This document shows, one piece after another, positions 20,108 to 27,765 of a stretch of DNA of 64,000 nt. Source of the stretch: Vibrio lentus. GTDB taxonomy: Bacteria; Pseudomonadota; Gammaproteobacteria; Enterobacterales; Vibrionaceae. Position 1 is the stretch's first letter; each line of letters opens with the position of its first letter. The stretch spans positions 2,170,001 to 2,234,000 of the forward strand of contig NZ_JAUFQE010000002.1 in assembly GCF_030409755.1 (NCBI RefSeq), in the 5' to 3' direction. A program made the translations under genes and the position numbers. Under the pieces are notes generated by a model. It searched no databases and was not told the origin of the DNA. It saw only the letters and a program-made list of their open reading frames with translations.

Positions 20108-20838
20108 GTCACCACCATCCCGTAGACCATGACAAACATCATCGGCAGCAATGAAGCAAAGGCAATCAATCCAAAGCCATCAATCATCGGATTTCGCCCT
20201 TTAATCGCAGAGGCTAAACCCACGCCCAATGCTGTCACTAACGGAACGGTGATCGTCGATGTTGTCACTCCGCCGGAGTCATACGCAATCCCAATGATGT
20301 TTTCAGGGGCGAAAGCGGTGAGCACCACCACTCCAATATAACCTCCGATGATCATGTACTGGATTGGCCAACCTTTTAAGATTCGCAGCACCCCAAGTAA
20401 GATGGCGATCCCCACCGACAATGCTACGGTGAAACGCAAGCCATCGGCGTACTGTTCCATTTCGTCTAGAGAGTTGGGAATAACACCACCTTCAGCGGCC
20501 ACTTCTGCGGCTTCGGCCGCCACTGCGGTTAACGCAGGTTCGGCAATGGTGGTGCCAAAGCCTAAACAGAAAGCGAAGGTCAATAACCAAAACACGCTCC
20601 CCTTACGAGCAAAAGCTTGAGCCATCGACTCGCCAATTGGGAACAGACCCATTTCAAGGCCAAAGATAAAAAAAGTCAGTCCAAAAACCACCAGCACTAA
20701 GCCAGTTAGAATAGACAAAAGATGAGGGAGTGGCTCTTGCAAAACAGCAAGCTGGAAGAAAGCAATCACCGCCACGATCGGCAAGAGATCCCTTAGACTA
20801 CCTAACATGGCTCGAAACAAAGCAAGCACTGCCGTCAT
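20104..20838 (-). CDS. DUF1538 membrane protein, first copy
   Basis: First gene of the four-gene operon, 244 residues, about seven membrane segments. It has the same ordered blocks as the second copy: [50 protein letters not shown] and [20 protein letters not shown] loop around residues 105-130 ([15 protein letters not shown], then acidic residues) is longer than in the second copy and acidic. GGAG lies upstream of the ATG at 20838. The promoter should lie in 20839-21138, which it shares with the divergent yfcH; no operator was recognised there. The family is uncharacterised as far as I know; transport is an inference from topology and the PII-like partner. Confidence 0.86.
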   Translation of the reverse strand: MTAVLALFRAMLGSLRDLLPIVAVIAFFQLAVLQEPLPHLLSILTGLVLVVFGLTFFIFGLEMGLFPIGESMAQAFARKGSVFWLLTFAFCLGFGTTIAEPALTAVAAEAAEVAAEGGVIPNSLDEMEQYADGLRFTVALSVGIAILLGVLRILKGWPIQYMIIGGYIGVVVLTAFAPENIIGIAYDSGGVTTSTITVPLVTALGVGLASAIKGRNPMIDGFGLIAFASLLPMMFVMVYGMVVT

Positions 20839-21138
20839 CGCAACTCCTAGTCATTGAAATTGTGTTTGGTTATTAATTACCAATAATCATGGCAAATCCT
20901 TATCATTCCTTATGTGACAAATATTACGCAGTTGGTAACATATCCGAGTAAAGTCCATAAGTGTGATAGCGGTATACATCCTAACTTGATGAATTTAATT
21001 TCATTCTTTCGTAAATTGATACGGCGTAATTTAGGCATCACACGATTGAAACCTTATGATCGTTATAGTGATTTTTTCGTATTGATTGGCGTTCAAAAAC
21101 AAGCCATGTCTATAATTATGTTTAATAGGGAGATTGGT

Positions 21139-22053
21139 ATGAAGATATTGTTAACTGGTGGTACGGGATTTATTGGTTCTGAATTGGTCAAAAGTTGGAA
21201 TACTGACGACGTGACATTGTTGACGCGGAGCCCCGAAAAAGCGAAGCAAAACCTAAATCACCTGAACCAGAATAACCTTCATTACATTCAATCTCTTGAT
21301 GAACTCAGCGATCTCAATGACTTCGATGTCGTGGTCAATCTTGCTGGCGAACCGATCGCTGACAAGCGTTGGAGTGCGGAGCAAAAAGAGAGGATCTGCA
21401 ATAGCCGCTGGCAGATTACCGAAAAACTGGTCGAGTTAATTCACGCCAGTAGCAACCCACCGGAGGCTTTCATTAGCGGTTCGGCTGTAGGTTACTATGG
21501 CGATCAACAGCAACACCCATTTGATGAATCACTACAAGTAGAAGACGACAGTTTTCCTCACAAAGTCTGTGCACACTGGGAAGAGATAGCCAAGAGAGCT
21601 CAATCCGATGAGACGCGTGTAATACTACTGAGAACTGGGATTGTGTTAGGTGAAAATGGTGGTGCTTTAAAGAAGATGCTAATGCCGTACAAACTCGGAG
21701 TAGGCGGACCACTTGGTTCAGGCGAACAGTACATGCCTTGGATTCACATGCTTGATATGGTGAGAGCCATCAACCACTTATTGTCGATTCCTCACGCTCA
21801 AGGGGAATTTAATATGTGTGCCCCACACCCTGTCACCAACAAACTGTTCAGCAGCACACTCGCCAAACAACTACGCCGACCTCATTTCTTATTCACTCCG
21901 AAATGGGCAATGTCGCTTCTGATGGGTGAATCTTCTTGTCTACTCTTTGACAGCATTCGTTCCAAACCAAAGAAACTCACTGAAATGGGATTTATCTTTA
22001 GTTACTCAAGAATAGAACCAGCCTTAAAAAACTTGTTACAACATCAAGACTAA
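21139..22053 (+). CDS. yfcH: TIGR01777-type NAD(P)-dependent epimerase
   Basis: SDR-like sugar-nucleotide epimerase family member of unknown substrate (E. coli YfcH). The start is placed at 21139 (MKILLTGGTGFIGSELVKSW) because it has AGGGAGA just upstream and gives the Rossmann GGTGFIG loop at the very N-terminus; a longer in-frame reading from 20914 lacks these. The 304-residue product shows VVNLAGEPIADKRW, SGSAVGYYGD in the active-site region and a C-terminal domain ending in PKKLTEMGF, typical of the family. It diverges from the DUF1538 operon and is followed by ybbO 43 bases on. Confidence 0.9.
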   Translation: MKILLTGGTGFIGSELVKSWNTDDVTLLTRSPEKAKQNLNHLNQNNLHYIQSLDELSDLNDFDVVVNLAGEPIADKRWSAEQKERICNSRWQITEKLVELIHASSNPPEAFISGSAVGYYGDQQQHPFDESLQVEDDSFPHKVCAHWEEIAKRAQSDETRVILLRTGIVLGENGGALKKMLMPYKLGVGGPLGSGEQYMPWIHMLDMVRAINHLLSIPHAQGEFNMCAPHPVTNKLFSSTLAKQLRRPHFLFTPKWAMSLLMGESSCLLFDSIRSKPKKLTEMGFIFSYSRIEPALKNLLQHQD

Positions 22054-22096
22054 TTCTTTACCCTAGAGCGATAAAGACTCTAATGAAGGATTAAGC

Positions 22097-22924
22097 GTGA
22101 ACAAGTCGATTCTGATCACCGGTTGCTCAACGGGTATTGGCTATACATGTGCGCATGCACTACAAAAGCGTGGCTTCCACGTCATTGCATCGTGTCGTCA
22201 TCCGCAAGATGTACAGCGTCTACAAGATGAGGGACTGACCTGCATACAGCTCGACCTTTCTAACCAAGAAAGCATTGAACAAGCTGCACAACTTGCTATT
22301 GAGCTAGCGCCTAACGGATTATATGGCTTATTCAATAACGGCGCTTATGGTCAAGCTGGCGCGCTAGAAGACTTACCGACCCAAGGTCTCAGAGAGCAAT
22401 TCGAAACCAACTTCTTTGGCTGGCACCATCTTGTTTGTCAGATCCTCCCGCACATGCGCGAACGCGGCGAAGGCCGAATCGTACAAAACAGTTCCGTATT
22501 AGGGTTTGCGGCCATGAAATATCGTGGCGCTTACAACGCTTCAAAGTTCGCGTTAGAAGGCTGGACAGATACCTTACGTTTAGAACTGCATGGTAGTGGT
22601 ATTCATATCTCGTTATTGCAGCCAGGTCCAATAGAAACCCAATTTAGAAATAATGCCCTGAAAGCTTTCAATAAATGGATCACCATTACTGGCAGCGCTC
22701 ATCACGAAGCTTATCAACAACAAAAAGACCGACTCGAAAAGGAGTCATCGAACAACGCTTTTGTTCTTCCGCCTGAAAGTTGTGTTGAGCCAGTTTATCA
22801 CGCACTCACCGCAGAGAAACCCAAGCTAAGATACCGAGTGACGACACCTACTAAGGTGTTCGCGGTGCTGAAAAGAATTCTACCGAGTCGCTTGCTAGAC
22901 CCTATTTTGAGAAAAGCGGCATAA
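22097..22924 (+). CDS. ybbO: Short-chain dehydrogenase/reductase YbbO
   Basis: NADP-dependent reductase of the classical SDR family; E. coli YbbO reduces aldehydes. The 275-residue protein has the cofactor loop TGCSTGIGYTCA near residue 8, NNGAYGQ, and the catalytic Ser-Tyr-Lys set in NSSVLGFAAM and YRGAYNASKFALEGW. The start is GTG at 22097, with AAGGA six bases upstream. It lies near cnoX, qmcA and ybbJ, its neighbours in E. coli too (ybbN-ybbO), but here the order is ybbO then cnoX with a 393-base gap. Confidence 0.9.
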   Translation: MNKSILITGCSTGIGYTCAHALQKRGFHVIASCRHPQDVQRLQDEGLTCIQLDLSNQESIEQAAQLAIELAPNGLYGLFNNGAYGQAGALEDLPTQGLREQFETNFFGWHHLVCQILPHMRERGEGRIVQNSSVLGFAAMKYRGAYNASKFALEGWTDTLRLELHGSGIHISLLQPGPIETQFRNNALKAFNKWITITGSAHHEAYQQQKDRLEKESSNNAFVLPPESCVEPVYHALTAEKPKLRYRVTTPTKVFAVLKRILPSRLLDPILRKAA

Positions 22925-23051
22925 ATTGCTAACTTTGAATGTAGAGTCGCAAACTTTAATGTAACGATGTAATTTTTCCGTAACAATTAGATGTCATGAT
23001 TACCCTATCTCATCAATTACTCCCAATTAATGAGCCTAATCTGGATATTTC

Positions 23052-23117
23052 ATGACTTTAAACCGCCTTAATTGGGTCGGTGTGAGTCTGGCGATTACGT
23101 TGTTTATTCTGTTTTGA
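23052..23117 (+). CDS. Possible 21-residue hydrophobic leader or small membrane protein
   Basis: A short reading frame starting ATG ACT TTA at 23052 encodes MTLNRLNWVG followed by a hydrophobic tail ending LFILF, then TGA. The ribosome site (GGATA about 7 bases upstream) is weak. It could be a small membrane peptide or a leader peptide for the hairpins at 23125-23209. It could equally be chance; conservation would decide. Confidence 0.3.
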   Translation: MTLNRLNWVGVSLAITLFILF

Positions 23118-23124
23118 GTATCTC

Positions 23125-23209
23125 ACGCTATGCCTCACTGACCACCTCAATGATAACGCTATGCCCTCCCTGTTGAGATAATTACCTATCAACATTGAAG
23201 CATAGCGTT
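23125..23209 (+). promoter_or_regulatory. Possible alternative-hairpin leader upstream of cnoX
   Basis: The segment ACGCTATGCC occurs at 23125-23134 and again at 23156-23165. GCATAGCGTT at 23200-23209 is complementary to both, so two mutually exclusive stems can form. The downstream sequence is T-rich (TTTTCTATTTT). This layout recalls an attenuator, or an ordinary terminator with a decoy arm for ybbO. The rest of 22925-23317 shows nothing else. Confidence 0.4.
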
Positions 23210-23317
23210 TTCTATTTTGGCTCTTTTTATTTGAGATAACCAAGTTAGATCTTGAAGTTACCAGCATCTCCCCCCATATTTGCAACGTACCCACAAAACA
23301 CACCTCAAGGAACGTAA

Positions 23318-24172
23318 ATGCAATCTCCGCATATTGTTGAACTTAATGAGCAGAACTTTCGTCAAGTATTAGAAACCTCAATGCAGACGCCTGTACTCAT
23401 CCACTTTTGGGCACCAATGAGCCAAGAAAGTGCTCAGGTGATCCCTGAACTGCAAACATTAACTCAGCAATACAACGGCGCTTTTACTTTAGCTCTGTTG
23501 AATTGTGAACAAGAGCAGGCAATTGCTAGCCAATTTGGCGTACAAGCACTCCCTACTATTGCACTGTTTGTTAACGGTCAGCCTGTCGATGGTTTAGGTG
23601 GTCCACAAAGCATCGAAGCGATTGTTGAAATGTTAGGAAAACATCTTCCTAGCCAAGACGAACTCGCACTTCGTCAGGCTCTCGAGCAAATGCAAGCAGG
23701 CGAGCACGCACAAGCGCTCGCAGCAATGCAACAATTGCCAATAGAACTGACGGGCAAAGGCGAGGTAAAACTGGCAATCGCAGAATGTTTACTAGAAACG
23801 CAACAGTTTGATCTAGCTGAAACTCAACTGTCGACTATCCCTCTAGAATATCAAGACAACTACTACAAAGGCTTAGTCGCCAAACTCGAACTGCACAAAC
23901 AAGCGGCAGACAGCCCTGAAATTCAAGCGCTAGAAACAACGCTACAGCAAAATCCAAGTGATGCTAAAACGGCCTCTGACCTAGCACTTCAGTACCACCA
24001 AGTGAACCGCAGCGAAGAAGCAATGGATCTTCTATGGTCATTCTTGGCAAAAGATCTCAATACCCTCGATGGTGATATGAAAAAAGAATTCATGGATATC
24101 TTAAGCGCACTTGGACAAGGCAATGCAGTTGCGAGCAAATACCGCCGCCAATTGTACTCTCTGCTTTACTAA
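23318..24172 (+). CDS. cnoX: Chaperedoxin CnoX (YbbN), thioredoxin-TPR fusion
   Basis: Thioredoxin-fold co-chaperone that holds unfolding proteins and passes them to GroEL or DnaK. Residues 1-110 are a thioredoxin domain in which the usual WCGPC is replaced by FWAPMSQES (no CxxC), so it is not a disulfide reductase through that site; E. coli YbbN has SxxC there. Residues about 115-284 are helical tetratricopeptide-like repeats (GEHAQALAAMQQLP, LLETQQFDLAETQLS, YHQVNRSEEAMDLLW). Length, 284 residues, equals E. coli. Preceded by an unusual leader region and followed by a terminator. Confidence 0.92.
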   Translation: MQSPHIVELNEQNFRQVLETSMQTPVLIHFWAPMSQESAQVIPELQTLTQQYNGAFTLALLNCEQEQAIASQFGVQALPTIALFVNGQPVDGLGGPQSIEAIVEMLGKHLPSQDELALRQALEQMQAGEHAQALAAMQQLPIELTGKGEVKLAIAECLLETQQFDLAETQLSTIPLEYQDNYYKGLVAKLELHKQAADSPEIQALETTLQQNPSDAKTASDLALQYHQVNRSEEAMDLLWSFLAKDLNTLDGDMKKEFMDILSALGQGNAVASKYRRQLYSLLY

Positions 24173-24262
24173 TTCGAACGCTAATAAGTTGATAAGTACA
24201 GAGGAAAATTCACCCCGATAAATGATAGAAACCTCAGCAATCTTATCGCATAACACAAAGTA

Positions 24263-24298
24263 AAATGGGTCATAAAATCAAGGTTTTATGGCCCATTT
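24263..24298 (+). terminator. Terminator of cnoX
   Basis: AAATGGGTCATAAAA pairs with TTTTATGGCCCATTT (one G-U pair) around a 6-base loop, about 90 bases after the stop. Confidence 0.75.
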
Positions 24299-24383
24299 CT
24301 CGTTTATAAATTTGCTCGAATTTTAAATATGAGCCAGTATGAGTAAAGAACTATCAAAAACTCACACTTGCAAAGGATTTCGT

Positions 24384-25313
24384 ATGCCTATTGATACATT
24401 GATTACTATTGGCGTCTTTACTGCCGTCGCACTGCTCTTTATTTTCGCTGGTGTCAAAACCGTTCCACAGGGTAATAACTGGACTGTCGAACGTTTCGGT
24501 CGCTACACACACACCCTCCAACCCGGCTTGAACCTAATCATTCCATTCATTGACAAGGTTGGTCAGAAAATCAGCATGATGGAACGTGTGCTGGATATTC
24601 CAGCTCAGGAAGTCATTTCAAAAGACAACGCCAATGTCATGATTGATGCTGTCTGTTTTGTTCAGGTTATTGATGCACCCAAAGCAACCTACGAGGTCAA
24701 CGACCTTGAACACGCGATCCGTAATTTGACCCTGACTAACATCCGTACCGTGCTTGGATCTATGGAGTTGGATGAAATGCTCAGCCAGCGTGACATGATC
24801 AATACTAAGCTGCTAAACATCGTCGATGAAGCAACAAACCCTTGGGGTGTCAAAGTTACACGTATCGAGATCAAAGACGTGCAGCCACCAGCGGATCTAA
24901 CCGCAGCGATGAATGCTCAAATGAAAGCCGAGCGTAACAAGCGTGCTGATATTTTAGAGGCAGAGGGCGTAAGACAAGCTGAGATCCTAAAAGCCGAAGG
25001 TCATAAGCAATCAGAAATCTTAAAAGCAGAAGGCCAAAAGCAAGCAGCAATCCTGCAAGCTGAAGCCCGTGAACGTGCAGCAGAAGCAGAAGCTAAAGCG
25101 ACAGAGATGGTATCGAACGCTATTGCTCAAGGCGACATGCAAGCTGTCAACTACTTCATCGCACAAGGCTATACTGATGCTCTGAAATCGATTGGACAAG
25201 CAGAAAACGGTAAGATCATTATGTTGCCATTGGAGGCTACAGGGCTAATGGGCTCAGTCGCAGGCATCGCCGAGATGTTTGCACAAAGTAATGACAAAGA
25301 CAGTAAGGACTAA
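24384..25313 (+). CDS. qmcA: SPFH/stomatin-family membrane protein QmcA
   Basis: Inner-membrane scaffold of the stomatin/prohibitin family, linked with FtsH-type proteolysis and membrane microdomains in E. coli. The start is taken at 24384 ([13 protein letters not shown]) because AAAGGA lies six bases upstream; an in-frame extension to 24339 is unsupported. The 309-residue product has an N-terminal membrane segment (about 5-25), an SPFH domain ([19 protein letters not shown] onwards), and a helical region with heptad-like repeats of ILKAEG near 215-245, likely a coiled coil for oligomerisation. ybbJ (NfeD) follows after three bases, the standard SPFH-NfeD pair. Confidence 0.93.
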   Translation: MPIDTLITIGVFTAVALLFIFAGVKTVPQGNNWTVERFGRYTHTLQPGLNLIIPFIDKVGQKISMMERVLDIPAQEVISKDNANVMIDAVCFVQVIDAPKATYEVNDLEHAIRNLTLTNIRTVLGSMELDEMLSQRDMINTKLLNIVDEATNPWGVKVTRIEIKDVQPPADLTAAMNAQMKAERNKRADILEAEGVRQAEILKAEGHKQSEILKAEGQKQAAILQAEARERAAEAEAKATEMVSNAIAQGDMQAVNYFIAQGYTDALKSIGQAENGKIIMLPLEATGLMGSVAGIAEMFAQSNDKDSKD

Positions 25314-25316
25314 CTT

Positions 25317-25766
25317 ATGGTCGAATTACTAGAACAAGTAAACCACTGGCATTGGTTGGCGTTTGGTCTAGCACTATTGGCTCTTGAGCTTATCGGAACG
25401 GCTGGTTACTTTCTTTGGATTGGTATATCAGCCATGCTCGTCGGGGCTCTTTTGGGTGCATTACCACTGGGTTGGCAGATGCAATGGCTATCATTCGCTA
25501 GCTTCTCGTTGATCACCACTTGGTTATGGTGGAGAAGGCAGTTGTCCAATGATAAAAACTCTGATGCTGGTCGGGAACTGAATCAAAGAGAAAAGCAGTT
25601 GCTGGGACAAACCGTACTATTAACTGAAGATATTAAAAGAGGTAACTGCCGAATTAAGGTAGGAGACTCTTCTTGGTCAGCAAGAGCTAGCCAAGATATC
25701 CCATCAGGTACAGAAATTAAGATTGTGGCTTTAGACGGAATAATTCTAATAATCCAACCTTTATAG
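25317..25766 (+). CDS. ybbJ: NfeD-like membrane protein YbbJ
   Basis: Partner of QmcA; NfeD-like proteins sit next to stomatins and are thought to stabilise or modify them. The 149-residue protein has two to three membrane segments in residues 10-75 (HWLAFGLALLALELIG, then FLWIGISAMLVGALLG) and a C-terminal OB-fold region about 90-149 (LLGQTVLLTEDIKRGNCRIKV, shortened here, and SWSARASQDIPSGTEIKI). The ATG is three bases after the qmcA stop, so the two are co-translated. A terminator follows. Confidence 0.9.
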   Translation: MVELLEQVNHWHWLAFGLALLALELIGTAGYFLWIGISAMLVGALLGALPLGWQMQWLSFASFSLITTWLWWRRQLSNDKNSDAGRELNQREKQLLGQTVLLTEDIKRGNCRIKVGDSSWSARASQDIPSGTEIKIVALDGIILIIQPL

Positions 25767-25779
25767 CCAATTGACATAT

Positions 25780-25810
25780 AAAGCCTACATTATCGATAAA
25801 TGTAGGCTTT
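25780..25810 (+). terminator. Terminator of qmcA-ybbJ
   Basis: AAAGCCTACAT pairs with ATGTAGGCTTT around a TATCGATA-type loop. The 275 bases that follow, to 26085, are very AT-rich and contain no recognised gene; they probably hold the promoter of the next small gene. Confidence 0.8.
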
Positions 25811-26085
25811 AATCAGTTTAAAGAACAAAGAACATTCGAATTATCATCACGATAGATTGAATAGAAAAAAAAATAAGTTCTTATTTCGTAAAACTAAAAA
25901 TTTTGATTGAGCTAAAAAGATATAAGAAAGTCAGATTTATTAACCAATATATATATGAATAATGGGCCACGCTCTCGCTTAATTATAATTATTAAAAATG
26001 TTAAGTCCGTCCAATTTTTGAAATTTTCCTTTCCTTGTCCATACTTTCATTTATCTCAACAAGAGATAAACATAACGGAGTCAGT

Positions 26086-26265
26086 ATGAGACATTTCCTA
26101 ATAATTTTAACAGCGATATTCAGCCTTTCATTCGGCAGTGCTCTGGCGAGCAGTCAGTCTCCAGGTAACGGAAACATGGGGCCTATTGTGAAGTGTTCAG
26201 ATGGAAACGCAGTCACTCATGTGCCATTGCTGATCTGCAAACACTATGGCGGTAAGGTGCTTTGA
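26086..26265 (+). CDS. Small exported protein of unknown function
   Basis: Not recognised. The start at 26086 is preferred over 26035 because GGAG lies five bases upstream and the product then begins with a clean signal peptide: MRHFLI, a hydrophobic core IILTAIFSLSF, and a likely signal peptidase I site after SALA. The mature part is about 38 residues and glycine-rich with two cysteines (KCSDGN and LICKHYGG), which could form a disulfide or bind a metal. It converges with cueR and has low GC. A periplasmic copper-related role is only a guess from the neighbour. Confidence 0.65.
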   Translation: MRHFLIILTAIFSLSFGSALASSQSPGNGNMGPIVKCSDGNAVTHVPLLICKHYGGKVL

Positions 26266-26347
26266 TAGGTAACTAACGTCAGGCTAGTAATATTGTTTGC
26301 TGCCTGACACACTGTTTGGTTACCAAACAAGTTTTAATAAAGATAAG

Positions 26348-26740
26348 TTATTTTCGACCTGACAAATTATTCAAAATTGGACATTCGTTCGAGGTATCTC
26401 CAGGACAATCATGTACCCAAGATTGCAACTGAGCCTTCATCTTATTGAGTTCAGCAAGCTTCAACTCTATTTCATCTAACTTCTGCGTTGCTTTCTTTTT
26501 TACTTCGTAACTTTCTCTATTGGGATTCATCGCCAGCTCAACAAGCGCTTTGCACTCATCAAGCGTAAACCCAACCATTTTAGCTCTCAGTACAAACTCT
26601 AACTGTTCGATGTGAATCTCGCCGTATTGCCTATAACCATTATCGGAACGATGCGGAGGGCTCATCATGCCTTTACTTTCGTAAAAACGAATGGATTTCG
26701 CTGTTGTACCAACACGTTTAGCTACTTCACCAATATTCAC
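26348..26740 (-). CDS. cueR: Copper-responsive MerR-family regulator CueR
   Basis: Activates copper export genes on binding Cu(I). The N-terminal MerR helix-turn-helix is MNIGEVAKRVGTTAKSIRFY with the wing region ESKGMMSPPHRSDNGYRQY; a long dimerisation helix follows; the metal loop has Cys112 and Cys120 (HDCPGDTSNECPI), the same positions as the two Cu(I) ligands of E. coli CueR. The start is a GTG at 26740 with AGG upstream. Length 130 residues. In E. coli cueR is also beside ybbJ-qmcA. No copA or cueO lies in the window, and no clear CueR operator was found beside the small exported gene. Confidence 0.92.
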   Translation of the reverse strand: MNIGEVAKRVGTTAKSIRFYESKGMMSPPHRSDNGYRQYGEIHIEQLEFVLRAKMVGFTLDECKALVELAMNPNRESYEVKKKATQKLDEIELKLAELNKMKAQLQSWVHDCPGDTSNECPILNNLSGRK

Positions 26741-26793
26741 TCTATTACCTATAATTCAAACGTTACCTAAAACAAAGAGCGCGACCTAAAACG

Positions 26794-26830
26794 AAAAACC
26801 GCAGTACTGCTGTTATACAATACTGCGGTT
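26794..26830 (-). terminator. Terminator of the lipoprotein gene
   Basis: AACCGCAGTA pairs with TACTGCGGTT, loop of 14; on the minus strand followed by a T-rich run (TTTTT). Confidence 0.75.
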
Positions 26831-26862
26831 GAAAAACATAGCTAGAGACTTACGTTAGAGGA

Positions 26863-27666
26863 TTACTCTTGCTCTAACAGCCAAATCATAGTTTGAGATT
26901 TTTCTTCGCTGTCTAGTTTATTGAACCAGTATGAAACCATTTCGATTTCTTTTGAGCCTTCAATTGATGCTGGAGAAGCGTTCTTACGATTTTTGAATGC
27001 CCAATCTGTCACTGCAGACTGCTCTTCTTTTGTTGCTTGTCCATACCAGTAGTTAACCATCTCTTGAGCTTGAGAAGCTTTTGGTTCTTCAGCAACAACC
27101 GCTGCGACAGGTACCGCTACTGGGGCAACCGCGATCGCAGTATGATTATTTGCGCCATTATAGATTGTGTCGATATACGCTTTCGGCACAATAAAGTTTG
27201 TACTCATTGTTGAGTTTTGTCCATCAAGCGTAAACTCTAAGTTCTTTTCTCTTGCTTGCTGTATATCAGCGTCGCTTAATGGAAACTTAATATATTGAGT
27301 CTTTGTGCAGTGTTCGCTGCAGCTTTCTCTTGAGGTTTGTCTCTCTTCTAGCTCTATCGTCTTACCGAAAAAGCTCACCGTTTCGTACTCTTTATAACTT
27401 TGGAAATAGCTTACATCCATAGTAATTGAAGATTCTGGAGCTGAGTTCTGTGTCACTTCTTTGTTGTACGTAAAGTAAAGTGACGATTTCAGGATATCTG
27501 CTCCTACATTCGCTTTACTTTCCGCAACGTAAGATTGTCCAGTAACCTGAATATAACCGCCTTTAGGTTGCACATCCGCCACTGAATCTGCAAAATTACT
27601 TTTTGAATCGAGTGAACTACAAGCTCCCAAAAATAATGATAATACAACTACACTAACTTTATTCAT
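26863..27666 (-). CDS. Lipoprotein of unknown function with a C-terminal repeat
   Basis: Not recognised. MNKVSVVVLSLFLGACSS is a lipoprotein signal with Cys16 as the lipidated residue. Residues about 30-165 look like a beta-rich domain (tyrosine, serine and threonine rich, two close cysteines in SCSEHC). A proline/alanine/valine linker follows (VAPVAVPVAAVVAEEP), then two related units of about 28 residues: EMVNYWYGQATKEEQSA... and EMVSYWFNKLDSEEKSQ..., both aromatic-rich helices. AAGGAA lies upstream of the ATG. It is downstream of the porin on the same strand with a hairpin between, so coregulation is possible. Probably anchored to the outer membrane (no Asp at +2). Confidence 0.75.
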   Translation of the reverse strand: MNKVSVVVLSLFLGACSSLDSKSNFADSVADVQPKGGYIQVTGQSYVAESKANVGADILKSSLYFTYNKEVTQNSAPESSITMDVSYFQSYKEYETVSFFGKTIELEERQTSRESCSEHCTKTQYIKFPLSDADIQQAREKNLEFTLDGQNSTMSTNFIVPKAYIDTIYNGANNHTAIAVAPVAVPVAAVVAEEPKASQAQEMVNYWYGQATKEEQSAVTDWAFKNRKNASPASIEGSKEIEMVSYWFNKLDSEEKSQTMIWLLEQE

Positions 27667-27695
27667 TATGACTAATTCCTTATGTTCACTATGGA

Positions 27696-27733
27696 AAAAA
27701 CGCTGGCAAAATAATTTACCAGCGTTTTGATTT
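27696..27733. terminator. Terminator after the porin gene
   Basis: AAAACGCTGG pairs with CCAGCGTTTT (10 bp); on the minus strand a run of T follows the stem. Confidence 0.78.
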
Positions 27734-27765
27734 TATTTAACTAATTTTAAGCTGATAACGTTAGC

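Noticed and set aside
20914..21138. N-terminal extension of yfcH by 75 residues
   Set aside because: Hydrophilic, unlike the family; the Rossmann loop and ribosome site place the start at 21139.
23058..23303. 81-codon open frame on the minus strand upstream of cnoX
   Set aside because: No ribosome site or recognisable pattern, and it overlaps the hairpin region; the 21-codon frame on the other strand is only slightly better and is listed with low confidence.
25990..26085. CueR operator before the small exported gene
   Set aside because: No dyad of the ACCTTCC...GGAAGGT type was found; only T- and C-rich runs.
26278..26329. Terminator between the small exported gene and cueR
   Set aside because: GTCAGGC/GCCTGAC has a 17-base loop and TGTTTGGT/ACCAAACA almost no loop; neither has a proper T-run, so no terminator is called.
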